NCBI GenBank assembly: GCA_947470805.1
Contig: CANIVU010000006.1
Coordinates: 1-64,000 of the forward strand
Reading direction: 5' to 3'
DNA: 64,000 nucleotides
From: Acidobacteriota bacterium
GTDB lineage: Bacteria; Acidobacteriota; Terriglobia; Bryobacterales; Bryobacteraceae
This document shows positions 19,022 to 26,815 of this stretch, piece after piece (position 1 is the stretch's first letter; every line of letters begins with the position of its first letter). The position numbers and the translations under genes were made by a program. The notes beneath the pieces are model-generated. The model did not search any database and was not told where the DNA came from. It saw only the letters and a list, made by a program, of their open reading frames with translations.

Positions 19022-20028
19022 AGCGCTGGCGGATGCCGGCGGAGTGGGAACCGCACGAGGGGACTTGGCTGGGTTGGCCGCACGAGAAGTCGGACTGGCC
19101 GGGGAAGTTTGCGCCGATTCCGTTTGTTTATGGGAAGATTATCGCGCGGCTGTCGCGGTTTGAGCGGGTGCATATTTTGTGTGCTTCGGTCGCTTCTGTT
19201 CGGCTCGCTGAGCGGGTGGCGCGGAAGGAAGGGGCGGTGATGGCGAATGTGGATTGCCACATTTGTCCGACCGACCGGAGCTGGGTGCGGGATACGGCGC
19301 CGATTTTTACCGTCGATGGGGCGGGCGGGTTGTGCGCGACCGATTGGCACTTTAATGGTTGGGCGAAGTATCCGAACTGGGCGCAGGATGATGCAGTGCC
19401 CGAGTTTGTGGCTGGTGTTTTGCAGTGTAAGCGGGTGGTGCCGAAGGCGCACGGGAAGCGGGTGGTGTTGGAGGGCGGGTCGATTGATGTGAATGGGGTT
19501 GGGTCTTTATTGACGACCGAGGAGTGTTTGTTGAGCCCGATTCAGGCGCGGAATCCGCATTTGACTCGGGAGGAGATTGAGTTAGTTCTTTGTGAGCAGT
19601 TCGGCCTGGAGCGGGTGATTTGGTTGTTGAACGGGATTGACGGGGATGACACGCACGGGCATGTGGATGACTTAGCTCGGTTTGTGTCGACGAACACCGT
19701 TGTGGTGGCGACGCATAATGCCCGGAAGGATCCGAATATTGCTGTCTTGAAGGGGATTTCGGGGTTGGAAGTGGTGCCGCTGCCGATGCCGGATCCGGTT
19801 TGTTATGACGGGCAGTTGCTGCCGGCCAGTTATGCGAATTTCTATATTGGGAACGGGCAGGTGTTGGTTCCTACTTTCAATGATAGGCATGACCGGGTGG
19901 CTCTCAACTTATTGAGTAAGTTGTTTGCTGACCGGGAGGTGGTGGGGATTGATTGTTCGGATCTGGTGTTGGGGTTGGGGACGCTGCATTGTATGACGCA
20001 GCAGCAGCCGCTTGTAAGGAATTCTTAG
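19006..20028 (+). CDS. aguA: Agmatine deiminase
   Basis: A 340-residue protein of the peptidyl-arginine-deiminase-like family that converts agmatine to N-carbamoylputrescine plus ammonia. Diagnostic segments are RMPAEWEPHEGTWLGWPH, RDTAPIFTVDGAGGL ... DWHFNGW, GGSIDVNGVGSLLTTEECLL, the catalytic GDDTHGHVDDLARFV, and the C-terminal nucleophile Cys in LGLGTLHCMTQQQP. It starts inside the 3' end of aguB, and the shared region and order indicate one operon. The length is slightly under the 350-370 residues common in the family, with no missing motif. Confidence 0.95.
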   Translation: MAAEVKRWRMPAEWEPHEGTWLGWPHEKSDWPGKFAPIPFVYGKIIARLSRFERVHILCASVASVRLAERVARKEGAVMANVDCHICPTDRSWVRDTAPIFTVDGAGGLCATDWHFNGWAKYPNWAQDDAVPEFVAGVLQCKRVVPKAHGKRVVLEGGSIDVNGVGSLLTTEECLLSPIQARNPHLTREEIELVLCEQFGLERVIWLLNGIDGDDTHGHVDDLARFVSTNTVVVATHNARKDPNIAVLKGISGLEVVPLPMPDPVCYDGQLLPASYANFYIGNGQVLVPTFNDRHDRVALNLLSKLFADREVVGIDCSDLVLGLGTLHCMTQQQPLVRNS

Positions 20029-20068
20029 CAATCGAAACCGTGTTGCGGAGGGGCGCGTCGATTGGAGC

Positions 20069-20746
20069 ATGTTACGTGCCTCTCTTTTTGTGATGTGTTT
20101 GCCTGGTTTGTTGGCGCAGGCTTGGAAGGACAAGCCGGTGGCGGCTTGGACGGAGGATGATGCGCGGGTGGTGATGGCGGAGTCGCCCTGGGTGAAGAGT
20201 GTGACGCCGGAGGGGGGCGGGACGGCGGGGCCGTCGAAGGCGAAGCGGGTGGAGAGTGTGTTGGGACAGATGGGCGGGGTGCGGATGGGTAGGATGGGTA
20301 TGCCGGGACCGCGACGTATGCCGAGTGGGCGACCGGAGGGGCCGCGGGAGCAGCGGGCCTCGGTGGTAACGGTGCGGTGGGAGAGCGCGTTGCCGGTGCG
20401 GGAGGCGGAGTTGAAGGCCCGGGACACTTCGGCGCCTACGGTGGATGACGGTTTTTATGTGCTGGCGGTGTATAGATTGCCGCGGGATGCGGTGCGGGCG
20501 GGGATGGAGAAGAAGTTGGCTAAGTTGGGGGTGCTGCGGCGGGATGGGATGAAGGATTTGCAGGCCGCGCGGGTAAGGGTGTTAGCGCGGGAAGACGGGC
20601 CGGTGGTGGTGTATTTGTTTTCGCGGACGGAAGGTATCCGGGAAAGCGACCGGCGGGTTGAGTTTTCGGGGGAGGTTAGTAAGTGGACGGTGGGGGCGGC
20701 ATTCTTTACTGAAGATATGCGGTTTGGGGGGAAGTTGGAGATTTAG
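20069..20746 (+). CDS. Secreted protein with AWTEDDARxVMxxSPW motif, function unknown
   Basis: A 225-residue protein with a signal peptide (MLRASLFVMCLPGLLAQAW). The segment AAWTEDDARVVMAESPWVKS resembles the opening of a family of secreted proteins frequent in acidobacteria whose function is unknown. A low-complexity Gly/Met/Arg-rich stretch follows (GQMGGVRMGRMGMPGPRRMP), then a beta-rich C-terminal half ending FFTEDMRFGGKLEI. It lies 40 bp downstream of aguA and may be co-transcribed without being functionally linked. Its stop overlaps the end of the convergent gene by 4 bp. Confidence 0.7.
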   Translation: MLRASLFVMCLPGLLAQAWKDKPVAAWTEDDARVVMAESPWVKSVTPEGGGTAGPSKAKRVESVLGQMGGVRMGRMGMPGPRRMPSGRPEGPREQRASVVTVRWESALPVREAELKARDTSAPTVDDGFYVLAVYRLPRDAVRAGMEKKLAKLGVLRRDGMKDLQAARVRVLAREDGPVVVYLFSRTEGIRESDRRVEFSGEVSKWTVGAAFFTEDMRFGGKLEI

Positions 20747-21999
20747 CGGCGGGGGATCCGGACTGTACGGAGAAAGCGTTGGCTGGCGGTGTCGAAGGTG
20801 ACGTGCTCGTCGTATGTGGAGTCGTCGCCGTGGTCGCCCTGGTGGATGAAGTGCCAGAGGCCAGGGCGGGCTTGGGGTTGTTGGAAGATGACAGGGAAGG
20901 ACCACGACTGTTTGCCTTTGGTGACGATGGGGTACGGGACGACGACATCGCGAGAGGGGCTATAGCCGTACGCGCGGGTTTCGTTGGTGGAACTGTTCAG
21001 GTATTCGAGGAAATGGAACTGGCCTTTTACGCCTTCGCCGGTTAGGTCCTGGAGGTAGAGGACCTGGACGGGTCCTTCCTCTTCAGTTGTGAGCGGGTGG
21101 TAACCGTAGCGGTGGGCGACCTCGGGTATTGGAATGTCCTTCGGGAGGTCGATGGTGTTGATGACGCGGCTGGTGGTGGGGTCGATGAGCGAGACGTGGG
21201 CGGGCCCGGACCAGCGGCCGCCGTAGAGAATGTCGATGGCCCCGTAGTCGTCGCGGGGTGGCTTGAAGTAGGTGGGGTTGTTCATCCAAAGGAGGAGTTG
21301 GCGGGGGTGTGGGGCGCCGTCAATTTGGGCGATTTCGATGATACGGGCGTCTTTCGGGAGATTTGGATTGGGGGCGAATTCAGGGTTGCTGAGGAAGAGT
21401 TGGCGCGCGGCGTCGAAGTGTACGCGTTCGTGGATCCTGTCGTCGACGCCGTGGCCTGGGCCCCAGGTGAAATCCCAATGGCCGGGGCGGATGGGTTTGA
21501 CAGCGAAGAGTTGGGCTGCGGTGGTCGACAAGCGGGTGCGGGTTTGGATGGGATAGAGGCGGGCGCGGTCGAGCTTTGCGCTGTAGCCGGCGGCACTGGT
21601 TTCAACGAGGCCGCAGGCGCTGTATTGGAAGAGTGGGAACTGGGCCGGTGTGCCTTCGCCGGTGAGGTCACGGAGGTGCAGGATTTTGGGTGCGGCGTTT
21701 TCGACGTGCCAATATTGGTTGCTGACTTTGAATGGGATCTGGAGGGAGGCCGGGAGGTCGATGGTGTTGATGAGGCGTTGCGCAGCGGGATCTATGAGGG
21801 AGAGGTGGGGTGCGCCTTCGTAGTAGTCCCCGTGAACGGGGGTGCCGCAGTAGGATTCGCCGCCTTCGTGGCGGGTTGGATTCGTCATCCAGAGGACGAG
21901 TTCGCGATGGCCGTGGGGGCTGGGGACGCTAGCGCGCTCGATGATTTGCGCGCCGGGTGGCCAGGTGATGACGGCGAGGAGGAGCAGGCTAGAGAGCAT
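20743..21999 (-). CDS. Secreted protein of two tandem homologous halves, function unknown
   Basis: A 418-residue protein with a short N-terminal hydrophobic leader. It contains two copies of a ~190-residue module. Shared landmarks are HRELVLWMTNPT versus PRQLLLWMNNPT, APHLSLIDPAAQRLINTIDL versus PAHVSLIDPTTSRVINTIDL, LHLRDLTGEGTPAQFPLFQY versus LYLQDLTGEGVKGQFHFLEY, and RIHERVHFDAARQLFLS versus TYDEHVTFDTASQRFLR. I do not recognise a named family. It is the last gene of a four-gene run, overlapping the sulfatase stop by 11 bp, so a role in the same exported pathway is plausible. Confidence 0.7.
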   Translation of the reverse strand: MLSSLLLLAVITWPPGAQIIERASVPSPHGHRELVLWMTNPTRHEGGESYCGTPVHGDYYEGAPHLSLIDPAAQRLINTIDLPASLQIPFKVSNQYWHVENAAPKILHLRDLTGEGTPAQFPLFQYSACGLVETSAAGYSAKLDRARLYPIQTRTRLSTTAAQLFAVKPIRPGHWDFTWGPGHGVDDRIHERVHFDAARQLFLSNPEFAPNPNLPKDARIIEIAQIDGAPHPRQLLLWMNNPTYFKPPRDDYGAIDILYGGRWSGPAHVSLIDPTTSRVINTIDLPKDIPIPEVAHRYGYHPLTTEEEGPVQVLYLQDLTGEGVKGQFHFLEYLNSSTNETRAYGYSPSRDVVVPYPIVTKGKQSWSFPVIFQQPQARPGLWHFIHQGDHGDDSTYDEHVTFDTASQRFLRTVRIPRR

Positions 22000-23440
22000 T
22001 GGCGTAGCCGGGGATGGCTTCGCCGGCGCGGCGGGGATCGCCGTTGGTTGCTTTGAGGGATTCGGCGAGGCGCTTTTGGAGTTGGGTTACCAGCTCTTTT
22101 AGCTTGGGGTCGGTGATCTGTTCGATCATACGGCCGCGCTTATAGCCGATTCTGGCTCCACTTAGTAAGTTGTTGAGCTGGTCGGGGTCCTTTTGGATAT
22201 CGTATAACTCGTCGATGTCCCAGAGGCCTTCGGATAACATCAGGCTGTATTGTTCTGTTCGGAGTCCGGTGATGGTTGGGGTGTAGGGGTAGTCGCGCTC
22301 CCAGGCATACTCGTAGATGAAATCTTTGCGCCAGTTGGCGGCTTTGCCGGTGAGCACGGGGAGCCAGGAGTGGCCGTGCATTTTGGGTGTATTGGTGACG
22401 CCAGCGGCTTCCATGAACGTGGGGGCAAGGTCGAGATTCAGCACCATTTCCTTCGGCTTTTGGGCCTTCGGGAAGAGCGACGGGCAATGGGCGATGAGCG
22501 GGACGCGCATAGAGGGTTCGTACATGGCGCGCTTGTCGACCAGGCCGTGTTCGCCCCACATGTAGCCGTTGTCGCCCATGTAGACAATTAGCGTGTCATT
22601 CAGGAGGCCTTTTTCTTCTAACTTCTTTGTGACTTCGCCGACGCTGTCATCGATGGCGAGGAGGCAGCGCATGTAATCGCGATAGGCGTCTTCGTAACTG
22701 ATGACTTGACCGAATAAACCTTCGACGCCGTGGCGGGTGTAGCGGCGGCGCTTGACCCAGTCGGGGAGTTGGGCGTCGAAGTCGTCGTTTTTCCAGATGG
22801 TTTTGGGACGGGGGACGGGTTTATCGGCGTAGAGCTTTTTGTGGCGGGCGGAGGGTTGGAAGGGGAAGTGGACGCCTTTGTGGGAGAGGTAGAGGCAAAA
22901 GGGGCGGTTGGCGTTGCGGTCGATGAACTGGCAGGCGCGGGTGGTGAGGATGTCGGTGATGTTGCCGGTTTCGGTTTTGTGGGTGCCGTTGTCGTTGACG
23001 GGTGGGTTTTCGTACTGGCCCTGGCCGAAGAAGCTGTACCAGTCGTCGAAGCCGGGGCGCCGTTCGTCGCTGTCGCCGCCCATGTGCCACTTGCCGTAGA
23101 AGCCGGTGCGGTAGCCGGATTTCTGGAGGATTTGGGGGAAGGTGGGGAGGGCTTCGTTGAGGGGGCTGAAGTTGTCCTCGACCTTGTGGGCGTGCATGTA
23201 GAGGCCGGTGAGGATGGAGGCGCGGCTGGGGGAGCAGAGACTGCTAGTGACGAAGGCGTTCTGGAAGTGGGCGCCGCCGGCGGCGAGGCGGTCGAGATGC
23301 GGCGTTTGGAGCCAGGGGTGGCCGGCGCAGCTCATGGCGTCGTAACGGTGATCGTCACTGAGGATGAAGACGATGTTGCGGCGCTTCGGGGATTGGGCGG
23401 AGAGGGCGGCGGAGGTGGCTAGGAATTGACGTCGATTCAT
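21989..23440 (-). CDS. Exported sulfatase with canonical CSPSR motif
   Basis: The ATG at 23440 begins MNRRQFLATSAALSAQS, a Tat-like leader; the open frame extends much further upstream but there overlaps the dehydrogenase gene. The product is 483 residues. The motifs are RRNIVFILSDDHRYDAMSCA, the formylglycine site SSLCSPSRASILTGLY (CxPSR), YGKWHMGGDSDERRPG, and MGDNGYMWGEHGLVDKR. It ends with a C-terminal sheet. This belongs to the iduronate-2-sulfatase/N-sulfoglucosamine-sulfohydrolase-like branch and is distinct from the three sulfatases at 3403-7402. It overlaps both neighbours (4 and 11 bp), so translation is coupled. Confidence 0.92.
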   Translation of the reverse strand: MNRRQFLATSAALSAQSPKRRNIVFILSDDHRYDAMSCAGHPWLQTPHLDRLAAGGAHFQNAFVTSSLCSPSRASILTGLYMHAHKVEDNFSPLNEALPTFPQILQKSGYRTGFYGKWHMGGDSDERRPGFDDWYSFFGQGQYENPPVNDNGTHKTETGNITDILTTRACQFIDRNANRPFCLYLSHKGVHFPFQPSARHKKLYADKPVPRPKTIWKNDDFDAQLPDWVKRRRYTRHGVEGLFGQVISYEDAYRDYMRCLLAIDDSVGEVTKKLEEKGLLNDTLIVYMGDNGYMWGEHGLVDKRAMYEPSMRVPLIAHCPSLFPKAQKPKEMVLNLDLAPTFMEAAGVTNTPKMHGHSWLPVLTGKAANWRKDFIYEYAWERDYPYTPTITGLRTEQYSLMLSEGLWDIDELYDIQKDPDQLNNLLSGARIGYKRGRMIEQITDPKLKELVTQLQKRLAESLKATNGDPRRAGEAIPGYANAL

Positions 23441-24420
23441 TTGGGGGTTTTCGGGGATTTGGGAGTTTCCTGGTAGCACGGCTCCAGGGGATTTCTGAGG
23501 AGGACTTTGAGGGTGCCGCGGGTGGCGGCGTGGGCGAAGGCTCTTTCGGCGTCCTTCAGTTCGTAGGAGGCGGCGATCATGCTTTGCACGTCGATCCTTT
23601 TGTCCTTCAGCAGCTTTAGGGCTGGGGCGAAACGGCCGCAGCGGGACCCTAGTAATGTTATTTCGGGAACGATGACGGCGGCCATGTCGATGGGGACTTT
23701 GTTGGCTACCGTCGATTTCATGACTACCGTGCCTCGGGGTTGGCACATCGAGACCGCTTGGGCCAGGCCTTCGGCGCTGCCGGTGGCGTCGACTACGTAT
23801 TCGAAATGGGCGGTTGGGATCTTTTTGCCGACGATGGCGCCACGACGCTTCACTATTTTGAGCTTGTCGGGATGGCGGCCGAATTGGTGGACTTGGATGC
23901 CGTTCGCCAGTAAGACCTGGCCGATCAGGAGGCCGAGTTTGCCGTCGCCGAGAACGGCGGCTTCCCTTCCCTTGGGGATCTTTAGCTGTTCCAGAATTTC
24001 GCAGGCGGCGGCTACGGGTTCGGTGAAGACGGCTTCTTCGTCGGGCAGGATTCTGGGGACTTCGAGGAGGTTTTCGGCGGGGAGCGTTAGATACTCGGCG
24101 AAGGCTCCGGGGTGCTTGACGATGCCGAGTACGGTTCGTTTCGGGCAGTGGCGGCCGAGGCCGCGCTGGCACCAATTGCACTTGCCGCAGGCGAGGTTGA
24201 TTTCGCCGACGACGCGTTTGCCGAGCCACTCCTTCGGCCCTTTTTCGACGATGCCGACGAACTCGTGGCCGGGGATTCCCTGGAAGCCGTAGTAGCCGGC
24301 TTTCAGTTCGAGGTCTGTGTTGCAGATGCCGGCGGTGGTCATTCTGATGAGCACCTGGCTTTTCGGTTTGGGCGCGTCGATGACGGTGACGGCACCGTTG
24401 GCTATGTGGACGGCGATCAT
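23437..24420 (-). CDS. Zinc-dependent alcohol dehydrogenase (MDR superfamily)
   Basis: A 327-residue medium-chain dehydrogenase. It has the catalytic zinc region AGICNTDLELKAGYYGFQGI followed by PGHEFVGIVEKGP, the structural zinc cluster CGKCNWCQRGLGRHC, VFTEPVAAACEIL, and a Rossmann nucleotide-binding stretch AAVLGDGKLGLLIGQVLL. The expected reaction is NAD(P)-linked oxidation of an alcohol or polyol in the cytoplasm. It sits between the HHH protein and the sulfatase with 4-bp overlaps on each side, and could oxidise a sugar alcohol released by the sulfatase pathway, although that link is inference. Confidence 0.9.
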   Translation of the reverse strand: MIAVHIANGAVTVIDAPKPKSQVLIRMTTAGICNTDLELKAGYYGFQGIPGHEFVGIVEKGPKEWLGKRVVGEINLACGKCNWCQRGLGRHCPKRTVLGIVKHPGAFAEYLTLPAENLLEVPRILPDEEAVFTEPVAAACEILEQLKIPKGREAAVLGDGKLGLLIGQVLLANGIQVHQFGRHPDKLKIVKRRGAIVGKKIPTAHFEYVVDATGSAEGLAQAVSMCQPRGTVVMKSTVANKVPIDMAAVIVPEITLLGSRCGRFAPALKLLKDKRIDVQSMIAASYELKDAERAFAHAATRGTLKVLLRNPLEPCYQETPKSPKTPK

Positions 24421-24695
24421 ATGTTATCCGCTTTGCGTTGGCGGCTCCAGTACCACCAATCGCGCTGTTCTTTGGGGAGACGGGGGTTGCGGGCTTGGGC
24501 GACGGCGCAGCGGAAGGTGTCGAGGACGCAGGGGTCCTGGCGGGAGTTGGTGAGTTTGCAGAGGTCGGTGAAGAGGCGGTCGGGGTCGGCGGAGGCGAGG
24601 TCGTCGACGGAGCGGATTTGGAGCAGTGCGAAATCGGACAGCATTGCTTTCCCAATTCCGCTCAGGTCGGCAAGTTTTCGATCGTCGGGCGGCAT
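24417..24695 (-). CDS. Cdd1-family helix-hairpin-helix protein
   Basis: A 92-residue protein matching the small Cdd1/'pathogenicity locus' family. The helix-hairpin-helix segment KLADLSGIGKAMLSDFALLQ is followed by IRSVDDLASADPDRLFTDLC, and DPCVLDTFRCAVAQARNP carries the two family cysteines. HHH motifs usually bind DNA non-specifically, but the role of this family is unknown. It is the first gene of a four-gene chain, overlapping the dehydrogenase start by 4 bp. The perfect palindromic repeat lies about 20 bp upstream of its start. Confidence 0.8.
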   Translation of the reverse strand: MPPDDRKLADLSGIGKAMLSDFALLQIRSVDDLASADPDRLFTDLCKLTNSRQDPCVLDTFRCAVAQARNPRLPKEQRDWWYWSRQRKADNI

Positions 24696-24717
24696 AGGGC
24701 GAGTATATCGCCTTATC

Positions 24718-24754
24718 GGACAAATCCTGGGTGACAGTCACCCAGGATTTGTCC
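24718..24754. repeat. Palindromic intergenic element, copy 1 (perfect)
   Basis: GGACAAATCCTGGGTGAC, a central A, and the exact reverse complement GTCACCCAGGATTTGTCC make a 37-bp perfect palindrome. It lies 9 bp past the stop of the dienelactone hydrolase gene and before the HHH gene start. Related copies occur at 29371, 37046 and 61555, always just after stop codons. It may act as a transcript-end hairpin or be a REP-like mobile palindrome. Confidence 0.9.
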
Positions 24755-24763
24755 TGTAGTTGG

Positions 24764-25681
24764 TTAGGGGCGCGGGGCGCGGAGCCACTTGTTGAGGTAG
24801 GTGATGGTGTCGGCCCAGGCGGCGCAGGCAGCTTCGGCGTTGTAGGCGGCGCCGGTGTCGTTGTGGAACGCGTGGGCGGCGCCTTCGTAGACGCGGAAGG
24901 CGAAAGTCTTCTGGCGGGCCAGGAGTTCCACCATGACCGGCCCCATGCTGGTGGTGAGGGCACGGTCGCGCTCGGCGTAGATCATCAGCGTCGGGGTCTG
25001 GAGATCGACGAGCTGGGCGATGGGCGGGGCCGGGGCACCGTAGAACGGGACGGCGGCGGCGAGTTCGGGCAGGTTCAGGGCCAGATCCCACACGTTGCCG
25101 CCACCGGCGCAGAAGCCGACGGCGCCGATGCGGTCGTGCTGGACGAAGGGGGTGAACTTGAGGTAATCGAGGGCGCTGATAAGGTCGTTGCGGCGGTCGA
25201 TTTGGTTGGTGCGGCCGTAGGCGGCTGTCTGTTGCTGGGCGTCGGGGAACTGGCCGACGCCGCCTTGGCGGGAGAGAAGATCGGGGGCGATGGCGGCGAA
25301 GCCGGCGCGGGCGGCGCGGCGGGCGACGTCCTTGTGATGGTCGAGAAGGCCACGGTTTTCGTGGATGATGATGACGCCGGGGATCTTGCCGTCGACACCT
25401 TTCGGGTAGGCAAAATGGGCCTGCATTTTCACGCCATTTGCGCTGTATTCAATGTCGCTGGCGACGATATCGGGCGCGTCGATGGGGACCTTAATGTTGG
25501 CCGGGCAGGCGCTGGGTGTCTGCGCCATGAGTTCCGAATAGCCGCCGAGAGCGGCGGTGGCAGCGGCGCCGCTGCCGAACAGCTTGGTGACGCGGGAGAG
25601 GAGCTCGCGGCGGTCGAAGGCACCGTCCACATAAAGGTGGACTAGTTCGTGTACTGGATCTTGCTCATTGTCGTTGTACAT
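24764..25681 (-). CDS. Dienelactone hydrolase family protein, exported form
   Basis: A 305-residue alpha/beta hydrolase of the carboxymethylenebutenolidase group. An N-terminal extension of about 60 residues (DGAFDRRELLSRVTKLFGSG, then AAATAALGG) looks like a non-canonical Tat/anchor segment shared with acidobacterial relatives. The catalytic parts are IIHENRGLLDHHKDVARRAA (Glu of the dienelactone hydrolase motif), nucleophile Cys191 in IGAVGFCAGGG, Asp in IYAERD and His in GAAHAFHND. Family enzymes open lactone rings in aromatic catabolism, but such exported versions have no defined substrate. The 3' end is followed directly by palindrome copy 1. Confidence 0.9.
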   Translation of the reverse strand: MYNDNEQDPVHELVHLYVDGAFDRRELLSRVTKLFGSGAAATAALGGYSELMAQTPSACPANIKVPIDAPDIVASDIEYSANGVKMQAHFAYPKGVDGKIPGVIIIHENRGLLDHHKDVARRAARAGFAAIAPDLLSRQGGVGQFPDAQQQTAAYGRTNQIDRRNDLISALDYLKFTPFVQHDRIGAVGFCAGGGNVWDLALNLPELAAAVPFYGAPAPPIAQLVDLQTPTLMIYAERDRALTTSMGPVMVELLARQKTFAFRVYEGAAHAFHNDTGAAYNAEAACAAWADTITYLNKWLRAPRP

Positions 25682-25736
25682 GCGTTAGATAGATTAGTCC
25701 GTTTTTGGCGAATGGTGCTACGAGTTAGTTGTTAAT

Positions 25737-26222
25737 TCACTGCGCTTCGCGTTCCCATATGAGTTCTGTGTTGGCGCCGGCGAGGGAGGCGGTGAGGGAG
25801 AGGCGGTTGGCGCTGAAGCGGTAGGAGCGACGGAGGTCGGTGCCGACCCAGCTGGGGACGAGGGCGGCTTGGACGTGGTGGATGACGGTTTTGGAGGCTG
25901 GGTCGACGTCGAAGGTTCCGAAGTAGGCGGCATAACCGGCGACGGCTTCGCGGATTTCGTCGTTGGAGGCTTTACCGAAGGCGAGGTTCATGCCGGAGGG
26001 GACGGTGGTTTTTCGGCCCGGGGTCATGAGTTGGGCGGACATGCGGCCGGCTTTGTCGTATGTGATGCGGCCGATGGGAGTTTCGCCGTAGGGGAAATCG
26101 ACGCGGCCGTCGGGCCAGCGGCGGGTGCAACTGATGAGGCGCCAGACGCCGTGGAACTGTTTGTTTGTTTCGGCCGCGGTGGCAGCGGCAGCCAGGGCAC
26201 CGACCAGGGAACGCCTTTTCAT
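25737..26222 (-). CDS. Lipocalin-like domain protein, exported
   Basis: A 161-residue protein starting MKRRSLVGALAAAATAAETN, a probable signal peptide. The body, beginning QFHGVWRLISCTRRWPDGRV and followed by GRITYDKAGRMSAQLMTPGR, matches the lipocalin-like family of small secreted beta-barrels. FGTFDVDPASKTVIHHVQAA and RSYRFSANRLSLTA complete the fold. The ligand is unknown. It lies 55 bp upstream of the dienelactone hydrolase gene on the same strand and could share its transcript. Confidence 0.8.
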   Translation of the reverse strand: MKRRSLVGALAAAATAAETNKQFHGVWRLISCTRRWPDGRVDFPYGETPIGRITYDKAGRMSAQLMTPGRKTTVPSGMNLAFGKASNDEIREAVAGYAAYFGTFDVDPASKTVIHHVQAALVPSWVGTDLRRSYRFSANRLSLTASLAGANTELIWEREAQ

Positions 26223-26248
26223 AGTGGCTGCCAGTATATCGACTTGGG

Positions 26249-26749
26249 CTAGGCGGGCGGGAAGGCGCTATCGAGAACTTGTAGTTCGCGACGGAGCTTC
26301 ACGGTTTTCCGGCGGAGGGCGTCACGCTTCATGAACAACATTCCAGCCCAGGCGGCGACCAGGGCGACGGGAATGATCCAATCGGCGGGCGCCGACAGAT
26401 ACCAACCGGCGGCACTAAGCAGGACGCCGGGGCCGGAGACTCGAACGCTGAGGGCGATGAGGTCGTTGGCAAATAAGAGCCGTTGGCGGAGATCGTGACG
26501 GTGGGCGAGCAGCGGGTTTTGTAGGGAAGGGGCGTTCCGGAAGAATTGGAGCAGGCGCCAGGCGCAGTAGAGTTGGGTGATTGCCAGCCAGGCGGCGCCG
26601 AGGCGGCAGAGCAGCACTTCTCCGAAGATGGCCAAGGCGGCGAGGAAGCAGGTTAGGATGAGGCAACCGGCCAAGTCGATCGTGTCTCGGAGGCGTTCCT
26701 TGATGCGGAAGTGGGTGGCTTTTTGCTGCAGTAGTGGGGACTCGGCCAT
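26249..26749 (-). CDS. Small multi-pass membrane protein, function unknown
   Basis: A 166-residue protein with about four hydrophobic segments: LAGCLILTCFLAALAIFGEV, LGAAWLAITQLYCAWRLLQF, VSGPGVLLSAAGWYLS and WIIPVALVAAWAGMLFM. A basic, helical C-terminus follows (KRDALRRKTVKLRRELQVLD). No signal peptide is needed and no family was recognised. It is 26 bp upstream of the lipocalin-like gene and divergent from the M14 peptidase at 26816. Confidence 0.65.
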   Translation of the reverse strand: MAESPLLQQKATHFRIKERLRDTIDLAGCLILTCFLAALAIFGEVLLCRLGAAWLAITQLYCAWRLLQFFRNAPSLQNPLLAHRHDLRQRLLFANDLIALSVRVSGPGVLLSAAGWYLSAPADWIIPVALVAAWAGMLFMKRDALRRKTVKLRRELQVLDSAFPPA

Positions 26750-26815
26750 GGCTGGGTTGCTCTATCGGAATTGGTCGGCAACAATTCCCGATCCCTTTAG
26801 GGCAACTCACATAAA

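Noticed and set aside
18125-20028. aguB-aguA as an unusual system
   Set aside because: This is the known agmatine-to-putrescine pair with complete catalytic residues. Only the missing arginine decarboxylase is notable, and that is commonly unlinked.
23441-24655. N-terminal extension of the sulfatase to 888 residues
   Set aside because: The extension overlaps the zinc alcohol dehydrogenase in another frame and is Arg/Pro-rich. The Tat leader MNRRQFLATSAALS at 23440 marks the real start.
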